Below are positions 55,019 through 62,953 of a DNA stretch of 64,000 bases, one piece after another. A model generated the notes under the pieces. It had not been told where the DNA came from and searched no databases. It saw only the letters and a program-made list of their open reading frames with translations. Each line of letters starts with the position of its first letter. Position 1 is the stretch's first letter. The DNA lies in the NCBI GenBank assembly GCA_002423245.1, contig DIVD01000062.1, forward strand, positions 35,749 to 99,748, given 5' to 3'. Origin of the DNA: Rhodobacteraceae bacterium UBA6141 (GTDB taxonomy: Bacteria > Pseudomonadota > Alphaproteobacteria > Rhodobacterales > Rhodobacteraceae). A program made the position numbers and the translations under genes.

Positions 55019-55802
55019 GGCAACGGATATTAGGGCGCTTCGCAGGGGATTGCAAAGCGGGCTGCCGGGCGGGCTTGGCCGCGGCCTGCGGCACGGGCTT
55101 CGCGTGCTGTTCCCGCCGCAATGCCTGTCCTGCGGCGGCGCGGTGTCCGACGAGTTCGGCCTGTGCGCCGCGTGCTGGCGGGAGACCGGCTTCATCCGCG
55201 GGCTGGTCTGCGACACCTGCGGGGCGCCGCTTCCGGGCGAGGATGAGGGGCGGGCCGAACATTGCGACGATTGCCTGACCATTGCCCGCCCCTGGGACCG
55301 GGGCCGCGCCGCGCTGGTCTATCGCGACACGGGGCGGCGGCTGGTGCTGGCGCTGAAGCATGGCGACCGGCAGGATCTGGCGCGGCCGATGGCCGGCTGG
55401 CTCGCCGCCGCCGCCGCGCCGATCCTTGCGCCGGACATGCTTGTCACGCCGATCCCCCTGCACTGGCGGCGGTTTCTGAAGCGGCGTTTCAACCAGTCGG
55501 CGCTGCTCTCGGGGCAGCTTGCGCGGCTGGCGGGGCTGGACCATTGCCCCGACCTTCTGCAACGCATCCGCGCCACGCCCAGCCAGGAGGGGCGCGGCCG
55601 CGAGCAGCGGTTCGAGAACATGGCGGAGGCGATTCGCGTCAACCCGCCGCGCGGCGCGGCCATTGCCGGGCGCAGCGTGCTGATCGTCGATGACGTGATG
55701 ACCTCTGGCGCCACGTTTGCCGCCGCGGCGGAGGCGCTGCGCGCCGCGGGCGCCGCCTCGGTTTCGGTGCTGGCGCTCGCGCGCGTTGCGAAGGACGGCT
55801 GA
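55017..55802 (+). CDS. comF: ComF family phosphoribosyltransferase-like protein
   Basis: A 261-residue protein with an N-terminal zinc-binding region (CLSCGG, CAACW, CDTCG, CDDC, about 37-90) and a type I phosphoribosyltransferase domain ending in VLIVDDVMTSGATFAAAAEA. The family is linked to DNA uptake in competent bacteria; its role here is unproven. GGAG stands before the ATG. The start overlaps the divergent methyltransferase start. grxC begins 38 bp downstream. Confidence 0.92.
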   Translation: MATDIRALRRGLQSGLPGGLGRGLRHGLRVLFPPQCLSCGGAVSDEFGLCAACWRETGFIRGLVCDTCGAPLPGEDEGRAEHCDDCLTIARPWDRGRAALVYRDTGRRLVLALKHGDRQDLARPMAGWLAAAAAPILAPDMLVTPIPLHWRRFLKRRFNQSALLSGQLARLAGLDHCPDLLQRIRATPSQEGRGREQRFENMAEAIRVNPPRGAAIAGRSVLIVDDVMTSGATFAAAAEALRAAGAASVSVLALARVAKDG

Positions 55803-55840
55803 CTGCCTGTATGGTTCAGGTCAGCTAGAAGGACCGGCCC

Positions 55841-56098
55841 ATGCAACGCGTTGAAATCTATACGACCCCCTCGTGCCCCTATTGCCTCGCCGCGAAACGG
55901 CTGCTGACGGCGAAGGGCGTCGCCTTCGAGGAAACCGATGTCAGCGCCGATCCGGGCAAGCGGGCCGAGATGATGCAGCGCGCCGGGGGCCGCCATACCG
56001 TGCCGCAGATCTTCATCGGCGGGAAACCGGTCGGCGGGTCGGATGACATTCACGCGCTGGATCGTGCCGGCAAGCTTGACGCGCTGCTGAGGGGCTAG
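55841..56098 (+). CDS. grxC: Glutaredoxin 3
   Basis: An 85-residue dithiol glutaredoxin with active site C12-P-Y-C15, TVPQIFIGGKPVGG (cis-Pro and glutathione-binding region) and DDIHALDRAGKLDALL at the C-terminus. It reduces protein disulfides using glutathione. Standard length for GrxC. It ends 3 bp before the amidase gene, probably in one transcript with comF and the downstream genes. Confidence 0.96.
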   Translation: MQRVEIYTTPSCPYCLAAKRLLTAKGVAFEETDVSADPGKRAEMMQRAGGRHTVPQIFIGGKPVGGSDDIHALDRAGKLDALLRG

Positions 56099-56101
56099 GG
56101 G

Positions 56102-56932
56102 ATGCGCGCTGCCCTGATCCAGCTTTCGGCGACCGATGATCCGGCGGAAAACCTTGCCGTGACCCGCATTCTGCTGCGCGAGGCGGTAGCGGGCGGGGCC
56201 GGCTTCGTGCTGACGCCCGAGGTGACGAACTGCCTGTCGTCGGACCGGGCGCATCAGCAGCAGGTGCTGGCGCATGAGGAGGATGACCGCACCCTTGCCG
56301 AACTGCGGCAGGAGGCGGAGCGCGCCGGGATCTGGCTGCTGATCGGCTCGCTGGCGATCAAGACCCATGACGCCGATGGCCGCTTTGCCAATCGCAGCTT
56401 CCTGATCGGCCCGGATGGCGGCATCGTCGCGCGCTATGACAAGATCCACATGTTCGACGTGAACGTGTCCGAGACCGAACAGTACCGCGAATCGGCGGGC
56501 TACCGGCCGGGCACAAGGGCGGTGCTGGCGGATACGCCCTTCGCCAGGGTCGGGATGACGGTGTGCTATGACCTGCGCTTTCCGCATCTGTTCCGCCGGC
56601 TGGCGCAGGCCGGCGCGCAGGTGCTGACGGTGCCCGCCGCCTTCAACGACACCACCGGCGCCGCCCATTGGGAGCCGTTGCTGCGCGCCCGCGCGATCGA
56701 GACCGGCGCCTATGTGCTGGCCCCGGCGCAATGCGGCACCCATGCCAGCCACAACGGCAGGCCGCGGCGCACGCATGGCCACTCGCTTGCCGTGTCGCCC
56801 TGGGGCGAGGTGCTGGTGGATGGCAGCACCGAGGTCGGGATCAGCCTGGTCGATCTGGACATGGCCGAGGTGGAGAAGGCGCGGGCGCGGGTGCCTTCGC
56901 TGACGCATGACCGCCCCTTCGACGGCCCCTGA
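56102..56932 (+). CDS. Carbon-nitrogen hydrolase, Nit1/Nit2-type amidase
   Basis: A 276-residue nitrilase-superfamily amidase with the Glu-Lys-Cys triad E40 (LTPEVTNCL), K114 (YDKIHMFDV) and C155 (MTVCYDLRFP). It resembles the Nit1/NIT2 branch, which hydrolyses deaminated glutathione or omega-amides; those activities are from characterised homologues. The position behind grxC fits glutathione-related repair. The stop overlaps the MarR start as TGATG. Confidence 0.93.
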   Translation: MRAALIQLSATDDPAENLAVTRILLREAVAGGAGFVLTPEVTNCLSSDRAHQQQVLAHEEDDRTLAELRQEAERAGIWLLIGSLAIKTHDADGRFANRSFLIGPDGGIVARYDKIHMFDVNVSETEQYRESAGYRPGTRAVLADTPFARVGMTVCYDLRFPHLFRRLAQAGAQVLTVPAAFNDTTGAAHWEPLLRARAIETGAYVLAPAQCGTHASHNGRPRRTHGHSLAVSPWGEVLVDGSTEVGISLVDLDMAEVEKARARVPSLTHDRPFDGP

Positions 56933-57387
56933 TGCCCGACGCCGCCGATCCGCAGACGGAGGCGCTGGCCGCGGCATTGTTCGCCGAGGTCTTCATGGCC
57001 GACCAGCTTGCGCGCGCCGTCGTTGCCAAGGCGCTGCCGAAGGGGATGGAGATCTCGCATTTCTCGGTGCTGAACCATCTGGCGCGGGCACAGGAGGAGC
57101 GCACCCCCGCGCAACTGGCGGTGACCTTCCACGTCACCCGCGGCGCGATGACCAACACGCTGTCGAAACTGGAATGGGCCGGGCATGTGCATATCCGCCC
57201 CGACTGGGACGACGCCCGCCGCAAGTTCGTGTCAATCAGCCCGGCGGGGCGCGCGGCGCGCGATGCGGCGCTGGCGGCGCTGACCCCGGTGATCGCCGAG
57301 GTGGTGGGTGCGATGGGCGCCGAGAAGGTGCGCGCCGGGCTGCGGGTCTTGCGAGAGTTCCGCAACCGGCTCGATGCCGGCGCCTGA
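56932..57387 (+). CDS. MarR family transcriptional regulator
   Basis: A 151-residue winged-helix regulator. The MarR DNA-binding core spans about 45-105: LNHLARAQEERTPAQLAVTF, TRGAMTNTLSKLEWAGHVHI and wing RPDWDDARRKFVSISPAG, with dimerisation helices at both ends. Translation is coupled to the amidase gene (TGATG). It may regulate its own cluster; no operator is identified. The stop codon lies in the first unit of a 28-bp tandem repeat. Confidence 0.94.
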   Translation: MPDAADPQTEALAAALFAEVFMADQLARAVVAKALPKGMEISHFSVLNHLARAQEERTPAQLAVTFHVTRGAMTNTLSKLEWAGHVHIRPDWDDARRKFVSISPAGRAARDAALAALTPVIAEVVGAMGAEKVRAGLRVLREFRNRLDAGA

Positions 57388-57466
57388 AGGCGCGAAACCG
57401 GCCGGGGCGCCCTGAAGGCGCGAAACCTGCGGGGGGCGCCTGAAGGCGCGAAACCTGCGGGCCGCC
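57383..57466. repeat. 28-bp tandem repeat, three copies, spanning the marR stop codon
   Basis: Three adjacent 28-bp units begin with the identical 17 bases CCTGAAGGCGCGAAACC (57383, 57411, 57439). The TGA in the first unit is the marR stop codon. The second and third copies are in the gap before the 44-residue peptide gene. Confidence 0.9.
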
Positions 57467-57501
57467 TGCCGCGTTGTGCCATGGCAGCAAGGAGAACCAC
57501 C

Positions 57502-57636
57502 ATGCCCAACGCCCCCAAGAAAGCCGAAGAGAAGCGCCCCGAACCGCCGCGCCGCCAGAACGATCAGGACGATCACGAAGGCTCGGCGCACAGCCCCGAG
57601 GAGTTCAAGAAGGGCCAGCCGCAGGGCAAGGACTGA
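57502..57636 (+). CDS. Small charged protein, 44 residues, function unknown
   Basis: A 44-residue frame ([18 protein letters not shown]..., ending [10 protein letters not shown]) with a strong ribosome-binding site, AAGGAG, at good spacing before the ATG. It is very hydrophilic, rich in Lys, Glu, Asp and Pro, with no hydrophobic core, so probably disordered. I do not recognise the family. The last 32 bases overlap the tail of the convergent ubiG gene, including the ubiG stop codon. The strong ribosome-binding site and biased composition argue that it is real. Confidence 0.65.
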   Translation: MPNAPKKAEEKRPEPPRRQNDQDDHEGSAHSPEEFKKGQPQGKD

Positions 57637-58390
57637 CGCGCTCTGCGCGCTTCACGCTGGCGGTGACATAGTTCACCCCGAGGTCGGAGGCCGACAGCGA
57701 CCACGACCAGCCAAGCGGATTGAACACCGTCCCCTTGCGGTCCACCGGGTCCAGCCCCGCCTGCCGCAACAGGGCATAAAGCTCGTCCGGCGTGATGAAT
57801 TTCGCCCAGTCGTGTGTGCCCTTGGGCAGCCAGCGCATCACCCATTCCGCCCCGACGATCGCCATCAGGAACGACTTGCCGTTGCGGTTGATCGTCGAGC
57901 AGATCATCAGCCCGCCGGGCCTGAGCAGCCGCTGGCAGGCGGTCAGGAACTCTGCCGGGCCGGGCACATGCTCCACCACTTCCATGTTCAGGATCACGTC
58001 GAACTGCTCGCCAGCCGCCGCCAGCGCCTCGGCGGTGGTGTGGCGATAGTCGATCTCCAGCCCCGACTGGCGGGCGTGAAGCTGCGCGACCGGGATGTTG
58101 CCCGGCGCGGCATCGGCGCCCACGACCGTTGCCCCCAGCCGCGCCATCGGTTCCGACAAAAGCCCGCCGCCGCAGCCGATATCCAGCAGCCGCAACCCGG
58201 CGAAGGGCGCGGGCGAGCGCAGATCGCGCCCGAACTCTGCCGCGATCTGGCCGGTGATGTAGTCCAGCCGGCAGGGGTTCATCAGGTGCAGCGGGCGAAA
58301 CTTGCCCGCGGGATCCCACCATTCCGCGGCCATCGCCTCGAATTTCGCCACTTCGGCGGGATCGACGGTGTTCGTGTCGGCGGCGGTCAT
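57605..58390 (-). CDS. ubiG: Ubiquinone biosynthesis O-methyltransferase
   Basis: A 261-residue SAM-dependent methyltransferase that carries out both O-methylations of the ubiquinone ring. N-terminal [19 protein letters not shown] and NPCRLDYI are family-specific; SAM motif [20 protein letters not shown] and the later [20 protein letters not shown] are intact. GAGG precedes the ATG at 58390. The C-terminal ~13 residues after [13 protein letters not shown] extend into the convergent small gene and appear unconserved. Divergent from pip. Confidence 0.95.
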   Translation of the reverse strand: MTAADTNTVDPAEVAKFEAMAAEWWDPAGKFRPLHLMNPCRLDYITGQIAAEFGRDLRSPAPFAGLRLLDIGCGGGLLSEPMARLGATVVGADAAPGNIPVAQLHARQSGLEIDYRHTTAEALAAAGEQFDVILNMEVVEHVPGPAEFLTACQRLLRPGGLMICSTINRNGKSFLMAIVGAEWVMRWLPKGTHDWAKFITPDELYALLRQAGLDPVDRKGTVFNPLGWSWSLSASDLGVNYVTASVKRAERVSPCPAAGPS

Positions 58391-58407
58391 GGGAAATCCT
58401 CGGCTGG

Positions 58408-58442
58408 TGGCGGGCGATGCTTTTGCGCTATATAGTCTGATC
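58408..58442 (+). promoter_or_regulatory. Candidate promoter giving a leaderless pip mRNA
   Basis: A -10-like TATAGT (58431-58436) lies only seven bases before the pip ATG (58443), so transcription would begin at or next to the start codon. The -35 is weak (TGGCGG at 58408). There is no ribosome-binding site before the ATG. Confidence 0.4.
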
Positions 58443-59420
58443 ATGGACAGAACCGCAGGTCAAAAGCGCGCGCCGGGTGCCCATCTCTATCCGCCGGCTG
58501 ATCCCTTCGATCAGCGGATGCTGGAGGTGGGCGAGGGCCACCGTCTTTACGTGGAGCAATGCGGCCATCCGCAGGGCCTGCCGGTGCTTGTGCTGCACGG
58601 AGGGCCGGGGGGCGGCTGCTCGCCGGCGATGCGGCGCTATTTCGACCCGTCGGTGTATCGCACGGTGCTGTTCGACCAGCGCGGCTGCGGGCGCTCGCGC
58701 CCCCATGCCGCTGTCGAGGCGAATACCACCTGGCATCTGGTCGCCGATATCGAGCGCATCCGCGAGACGCTTGGCATCGACCGCTGGATCGTGTTCGGCG
58801 GAAGCTGGGGCGCGACGCTGGCGCTGGTCTATGCGCAGGCGCATCCGGACCGGGTGGCGCATCTGGTGCTGCGCGGGGTGTTTCTGGCGACGCAGGCAGA
58901 GCTGGACTGGTTCTATGGCGGCGGGGCGGGGGCGTTCTGGCCCGACCTCTGGGCGGATTTCCTGCGCCCGATCCCCGAGGACGAGCGCGGCGACCTGATC
59001 GCCGCCTATCACCGGCGGCTGTTCTGCGGGGACCATGCCATCGAGGCGCGGCACGCGGGGATCTGGGCGCATTGGGAAAACGCGCTGGCGAGCATCGACC
59101 ATGTGCCGCTGCCTGGCGAGGCGCCGTCGGATTACGCCCGCGCCTTCGCCCGGCTGGAGAACCACTATTTCGCCAACGCGGCCTTTCTGGAGGAGGACGG
59201 CCAGATCCTGCGGCAGCGCCGGCGGATCGAGCATATCCCCGCCAGCATCGTGCAGGGCCGCTACGACATGATCTGCCCGCCGGTCTCGGCCTGGAAGCTC
59301 GCCGAGGGCTGGACCCGCGCCAGGCTGCGGATGGTGCCGGCGGCGGGCCATGCCCTGTCCGAACCCGGGATCAGCGCGGAACTGGTGCGGGTGATGAACG
59401 GCCTGCGCGACGGACCCTGA
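58443..59420 (+). CDS. pip: Proline iminopeptidase
   Basis: A 325-residue alpha/beta-hydrolase that removes N-terminal proline from peptides. Oxyanion-hole block [19 protein letters not shown], nucleophile S121 in [10 protein letters not shown], late Asp in [11 protein letters not shown] and His in AAGHALSEP are all present. Full length for the family. No ribosome-binding site is seen, matching a leaderless message. tspO follows 42 bp on. Confidence 0.95.
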   Translation: MDRTAGQKRAPGAHLYPPADPFDQRMLEVGEGHRLYVEQCGHPQGLPVLVLHGGPGGGCSPAMRRYFDPSVYRTVLFDQRGCGRSRPHAAVEANTTWHLVADIERIRETLGIDRWIVFGGSWGATLALVYAQAHPDRVAHLVLRGVFLATQAELDWFYGGGAGAFWPDLWADFLRPIPEDERGDLIAAYHRRLFCGDHAIEARHAGIWAHWENALASIDHVPLPGEAPSDYARAFARLENHYFANAAFLEEDGQILRQRRRIEHIPASIVQGRYDMICPPVSAWKLAEGWTRARLRMVPAAGHALSEPGISAELVRVMNGLRDGP

Positions 59421-59462
59421 GCGCGGCGCGACGCTTTCGCCCCTGCCAAGACGAACGGATAC

Positions 59463-59930
59463 ATGCCGATGATGACCCTGCCGCTGTTCCTGACCTTCCT
59501 TGCCGCCTCGGCCGCCGCGGCCGCCACCGGGTTCCTGTTCAAGCCGGGGGAGTGGTATCTGGGCCTGCGCAAGCCGGCATGGACGCCGCCGAACTGGGCG
59601 TTTCCGGTGGTGTGGATCCTGCTCTACCTGCTGTCGAGCTATGCCGCGACGCGGGTGGCGGTGCTGCCCGGCAATGCGCAGGCGATGGCCTTCTGGGCGA
59701 TGCAGATCGCGTTCAACACGCTGTGGACGCCGGTGTTCTTCGGCGCGCACCGGATGCTGACCGGGCTGGTGGTGATGGCGGGGCTGCTGATCGCCGTGGT
59801 GGGGATGCTGGTCAGCTTCTGGGCGCTGGACACGGTGGCGGGCCTGCTGATCGTGCCCTACCTTGCCTGGCTTGTGGTCGCGGCGGCGCTGAACCTGTGG
59901 GTCTGGCGCTTCAATCCGCGGCAGGGCTGA
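59463..59930 (+). CDS. tspO: TspO/MBR family tryptophan-rich sensory protein
   Basis: A 155-residue membrane protein with five helices, of the TspO family (Rhodobacter TspO/CrtK, mitochondrial translocator protein). Conserved segments are [16 protein letters not shown] (about 35-50), [13 protein letters not shown] and the cholesterol/porphyrin-site end [11 protein letters not shown]. TspO binds porphyrins and in Rhodobacter affects pigment gene expression. ATG codons at 59469 and 59472 are alternative starts. Confidence 0.94.
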   Translation: MPMMTLPLFLTFLAASAAAAATGFLFKPGEWYLGLRKPAWTPPNWAFPVVWILLYLLSSYAATRVAVLPGNAQAMAFWAMQIAFNTLWTPVFFGAHRMLTGLVVMAGLLIAVVGMLVSFWALDTVAGLLIVPYLAWLVVAAALNLWVWRFNPRQG

Positions 59931-59941
59931 CGCGAAGCCGC

Positions 59942-59970
59942 TTGCAAACCCGGCGCGGCTTGCGTATATG
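59942..59970 (+). promoter_or_regulatory. Sigma-70 promoter of the rimP-nusA-infB operon
   Basis: TTGCAA (59942-59947) and TATATG (59965-59970) with the optimal 17-bp spacer. Transcription from near 59977 would give a leader of about 90 nt containing the palindrome GGGGTCCGGACCCC and an intrinsic terminator before rimP. Confidence 0.7.
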
Positions 59971-60025
59971 CGCCTTCAACAGCGGCGCTGCGGGGGTCCG
60001 GACCCCGCGGCCCACCGGAGCTTGC

Positions 60026-60056
60026 AACGGGCCGCCACGGCCCGTTTTTTGTTTTT
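60026..60056 (+). terminator. Intrinsic terminator/attenuator in the rimP leader
   Basis: A 9-bp perfect stem AACGGGCCG-CCA-CGGCCCGTT followed by TTTTTTGTTTTT lies between the promoter and the rimP ribosome-binding site (GAGGA at 60057-60062). Because rimP starts 14 bases later and no gene precedes it in the transcript, it most likely acts as an attenuator. Terminator-bearing leaders before rimP are known in other bacteria. Confidence 0.8.
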
Positions 60057-60069
60057 CGAGGATCCGAAC

Positions 60070-60672
60070 ATGAGCGACCTGATCGCCAAGACCGCCATCG
60101 ACCGGCGCCTGGCCGAAATCGTCGCCCCCGCCATCGAGGGGCTGGGGTTCGAACTGGTCCGCATCCGGCTGATGGGCGGGCAGACCAAGACGCTGCAGAT
60201 CATGGCCGACCGTCCCGAGGGCGGGATCGATGTCGAGGATTGCGCGAAGCTGTCCACCGCGGTCTCTGCGATCCTCGATGTCGAGGATCCGATCGAGGAC
60301 AACTATTACCTCGAGGTCTCCAGCCCCGGCATCGACCGGCCGCTGACCCGGCTCAAGGATTTCGACATGTGGGAGGGCTACGAGGCCCGCATCGAGACCG
60401 AGGCCCAGATCGAGGGGCGCAAGCGCTTCAAGGGCATCCTTGTCGGCACCGAAGGCGACGAGGTGCTGATCAACATCGAGGACGGCGCCAATGGCATCCA
60501 GACCATCGGCCTGAAGTTCGACTGGCTGACCGACGCGAAACTGATCCTGACCGACGAGCTGATCGCCGAGATGCTGCGCCAGCGCAAGGCGGCGGGCATC
60601 CTCGACGAAGACCAGTTCGACGAGATCGAAACCGAAACCGATACAGACACCGACCCGTCCGAGGAGGCGTGA
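60070..60672 (+). CDS. rimP: Ribosome maturation factor RimP
   Basis: A 200-residue 30S-subunit assembly factor. N-terminal domain [20 protein letters not shown] and [20 protein letters not shown]; central [18 protein letters not shown]3-like C-terminal domain. The last ~20 residues are acidic (Glu/Asp/Thr repeats). The frame stays open upstream through the leader, but the ATG at 60070 with GAGGA is the conserved start. nusA follows after 2 bases. Confidence 0.97.
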   Translation: MSDLIAKTAIDRRLAEIVAPAIEGLGFELVRIRLMGGQTKTLQIMADRPEGGIDVEDCAKLSTAVSAILDVEDPIEDNYYLEVSSPGIDRPLTRLKDFDMWEGYEARIETEAQIEGRKRFKGILVGTEGDEVLINIEDGANGIQTIGLKFDWLTDAKLILTDELIAEMLRQRKAAGILDEDQFDEIETETDTDTDPSEEA

Positions 60673-60674
60673 CC

Positions 60675-62282
60675 ATGGCAATCACTTCCGCCAACCAGCT
60701 GGAACTTCTGCAGACCGCCGAGGCGGTCGCGCGCGAGAAGATGATCGACCCCGAGCTTGTCATCCAGGCGATGGAGGAGTCGCTCGCGCGTGCGGCGAAG
60801 TCCCGCTACGGCTCCGAGATGGACATCCGCGTATCCATCGACCGCAAGACCGGCCGCGCGCAGTTCACCCGCGTGCGCACGGTCGTCGAGGATGACGCGG
60901 TCGAAAGCTATCAGGCGCAGATGACCGTCGCGCAGGCAAAGCAGTTTCTGGCCGATCCGAAGGTCGGCGACGAGATCGTGGACGAGGTTCCCCCCGTCGA
61001 TCTGGGCCGCATCGCCGCGCAATCGGCCAAGCAGGTAATCTTGCAGAAGGTGCGCGAGGCCGAGCGGGACCGCCAGTTCGAGGAGTTCGAGGGCCGCAAG
61101 GGCACCATCATCAACGGCGTCGTCAAGCGCGAGGAATACGGCAACATCATCGTGGATATCGGCCGCGGCGAAGCCATCCTGCGCCGGAACGAGAAGATCG
61201 GCCGCGAAAGCTATCACCCGAACGACCGCATCCGCGCCTACATCAAGGACGTGCGCCGCGAGGCCCGCGGCCCGCAGGTCTTCCTGTCGCGCACCGATCC
61301 GCAGTTCATGGCCGAGCTGTTCAAGATGGAGGTGCCGGAGATCTATGACGGCATCATCGAGATCAAGGCCGTGGCCCGCGATCCGGGCAGCCGCGCCAAG
61401 ATCGCCGTCATCAGCTATGACAGCTCCATCGACCCGGTCGGCGCCTGCGTGGGGATGCGCGGCAGCCGGGTGCAGGCGGTGGTGAACGAGCTTCAGGGCG
61501 AGAAGATCGACATCATCCCCTGGAACGAGGATCAGGCGACCTTCCTTGTGAACGCGCTGCAGCCGGCCGAAGTGTCGAAGGTGGTGATCGACGAGGAGGC
61601 GAACCGCATCGAGGTGGTGGTGCCGGACGAACAGCTTTCGCTGGCCATCGGCCGCCGCGGGCAGAACGTGCGCCTTGCCAGCCAGCTGACCGGGCTCGAC
61701 ATCGACATCCTGACCGAAGCGCAGGAATCCGAGCGTCGGCAGGCCGAGTTCGCCGAACGCACCGGCATGTTCATGGCCGCGCTGGACCTTGACGAGACCT
61801 TTGCGCAGTTGCTGGTGTCGGAAGGCTTCACCAACCTCGAGGAGGTCGCCTATGTCGATCTGGACGAGCTGCTGGTGATCGAGGGCGTGGACGAGGCGAC
61901 CGCCGCCGAACTTCAGGCCCGCGCCCGCGACCATATCGAGGAACAGAACCGCAAGGCGCTGGATGCGGCGCGCGCGCTGGGAGTCGAGGACAGCCTTATT
62001 GAATTCGAGGGCCTGACACCCCAGATGGTGGAGGCGCTGGCGAAGGATGGCGTGAAGACGCTCGAAGACTTCGCCACCTGCGCCGACTGGGAGCTGGCCG
62101 GTGGCTGGACGACGGTGAACGGCGAGCGCATGAAGGACGAAGGCATCCTCGAGAAATTCGACATGAGCCTCGAGGAAGCGCAGCATCTGGTGATGACGGC
62201 GCGGATCCAGCTTGGCTGGGTCGATCCCTCGGAGCTTGCCGCCCGGCCCGAAGCCGAACTTGTGGCGGAGGGCGAGGCCTGA
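60675..62282 (+). CDS. nusA: Transcription termination/antitermination factor NusA
   Basis: A 535-residue RNA-polymerase-associated factor. N-terminal RNAP-binding domain (about 1-130), S1 domain (about 135-205, [19 protein letters not shown]), two KH domains (about 210-350, [15 protein letters not shown] and [18 protein letters not shown]) and two C-terminal helix-hairpin-helix repeats (about 370-510). GAGGAGG precedes the ATG. It controls pausing, termination and antitermination of rRNA operons. Second gene of the operon. Confidence 0.98.
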   Translation: MAITSANQLELLQTAEAVAREKMIDPELVIQAMEESLARAAKSRYGSEMDIRVSIDRKTGRAQFTRVRTVVEDDAVESYQAQMTVAQAKQFLADPKVGDEIVDEVPPVDLGRIAAQSAKQVILQKVREAERDRQFEEFEGRKGTIINGVVKREEYGNIIVDIGRGEAILRRNEKIGRESYHPNDRIRAYIKDVRREARGPQVFLSRTDPQFMAELFKMEVPEIYDGIIEIKAVARDPGSRAKIAVISYDSSIDPVGACVGMRGSRVQAVVNELQGEKIDIIPWNEDQATFLVNALQPAEVSKVVIDEEANRIEVVVPDEQLSLAIGRRGQNVRLASQLTGLDIDILTEAQESERRQAEFAERTGMFMAALDLDETFAQLLVSEGFTNLEEVAYVDLDELLVIEGVDEATAAELQARARDHIEEQNRKALDAARALGVEDSLIEFEGLTPQMVEALAKDGVKTLEDFATCADWELAGGWTTVNGERMKDEGILEKFDMSLEEAQHLVMTARIQLGWVDPSELAARPEAELVAEGEA

Positions 62283-62305
62283 AACCGGCCTCGGGAGGAT
62301 AACCG

Positions 62306-62953
62306 ATGACGCGGGGGGGCCGGGACAGGGAAGACGGCGAGGCGGAACGCCGGTGCATTGCGACCGGCGAGACGCAGCCGAAGGCGGGGCTGATCCGCTT
62401 CGTGGTGGCGCCCGACGGAACGGTCGTGCCCGACCTTGCGGAAAAGCTGCCGGGGCGCGGGATGTGGGTGACCGCCGACCGCGACGCGCTGGAAAAGGCC
62501 GCGAAGAAGGGCCTGTTCGCCCGCGCGGCAAAGGCGCCGGTGACGGTTCCTCCCGATCTGGTGGACCGGGTGGAGGCGATGCTGGCGGACCGCGTGGTGC
62601 ATCTGGTGTCGCTGGCCCGCAAGGCGGGCGAGGCGGTGACCGGCTTCGAGAAGGTCAAGGAGTGGCTTGCGCAGGGCCGGGCGAAGGTGCTGCTGCAGGC
62701 GTCGGACGGATCCGAGCGCGGCAAGTCCAAGCTGTGGACCCCCCCCGGCGGGCGATATTTCGGATGCCTGACAGCCCGGGAATTGGGTTTGGCATTCGGG
62801 CGTGAACATGCGATACACGGCGCGCTTGCGGCTGGCGGACTCGCATCGCGTGTTGTAGAGGAAGCGGCAAAGCTTTCGGGTCTGCGCAGCAAGACCATCG
62901 AAGGCAAGCACGACGGCGGCAGGACCGCCGGGAAGGATACGAATTCGGCATGA
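62306..62953 (+). CDS. YlxR/L7Ae-like RNA-binding protein
   Basis: A 215-residue protein joining an N-terminal YlxR (DUF448) domain (RRCIATGETQPKAGLIRFVV, LPGRGMWVTADRDALEKA) to a C-terminal L7Ae/L30e-type domain (HLVSLARKAGEAVTGFEKV). Conserved between nusA and infB in alphaproteobacteria. Probably binds RNA in translation or ribosome assembly. GGAGG precedes the ATG, and the stop overlaps infB as ATGA. Confidence 0.93.
   Translation: MTRGGRDREDGEAERRCIATGETQPKAGLIRFVVAPDGTVVPDLAEKLPGRGMWVTADRDALEKAAKKGLFARAAKAPVTVPPDLVDRVEAMLADRVVHLVSLARKAGEAVTGFEKVKEWLAQGRAKVLLQASDGSERGKSKLWTPPGGRYFGCLTARELGLAFGREHAIHGALAAGGLASRVVEEAAKLSGLRSKTIEGKHDGGRTAGKDTNSA

Noticed and set aside
59968..60069. tRNA-fMet gene before rimP, as in E. 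coli metY
   Set aside because: No cloverleaf or anticodon arm can be folded; the region is a leader with an intrinsic terminator.
59968..60672. Longer RimP starting at ATG 59968
   Set aside because: The extension crosses the promoter -10 and terminator, is not RimP-like, and the ATG at 60070 has a proper ribosome-binding site.
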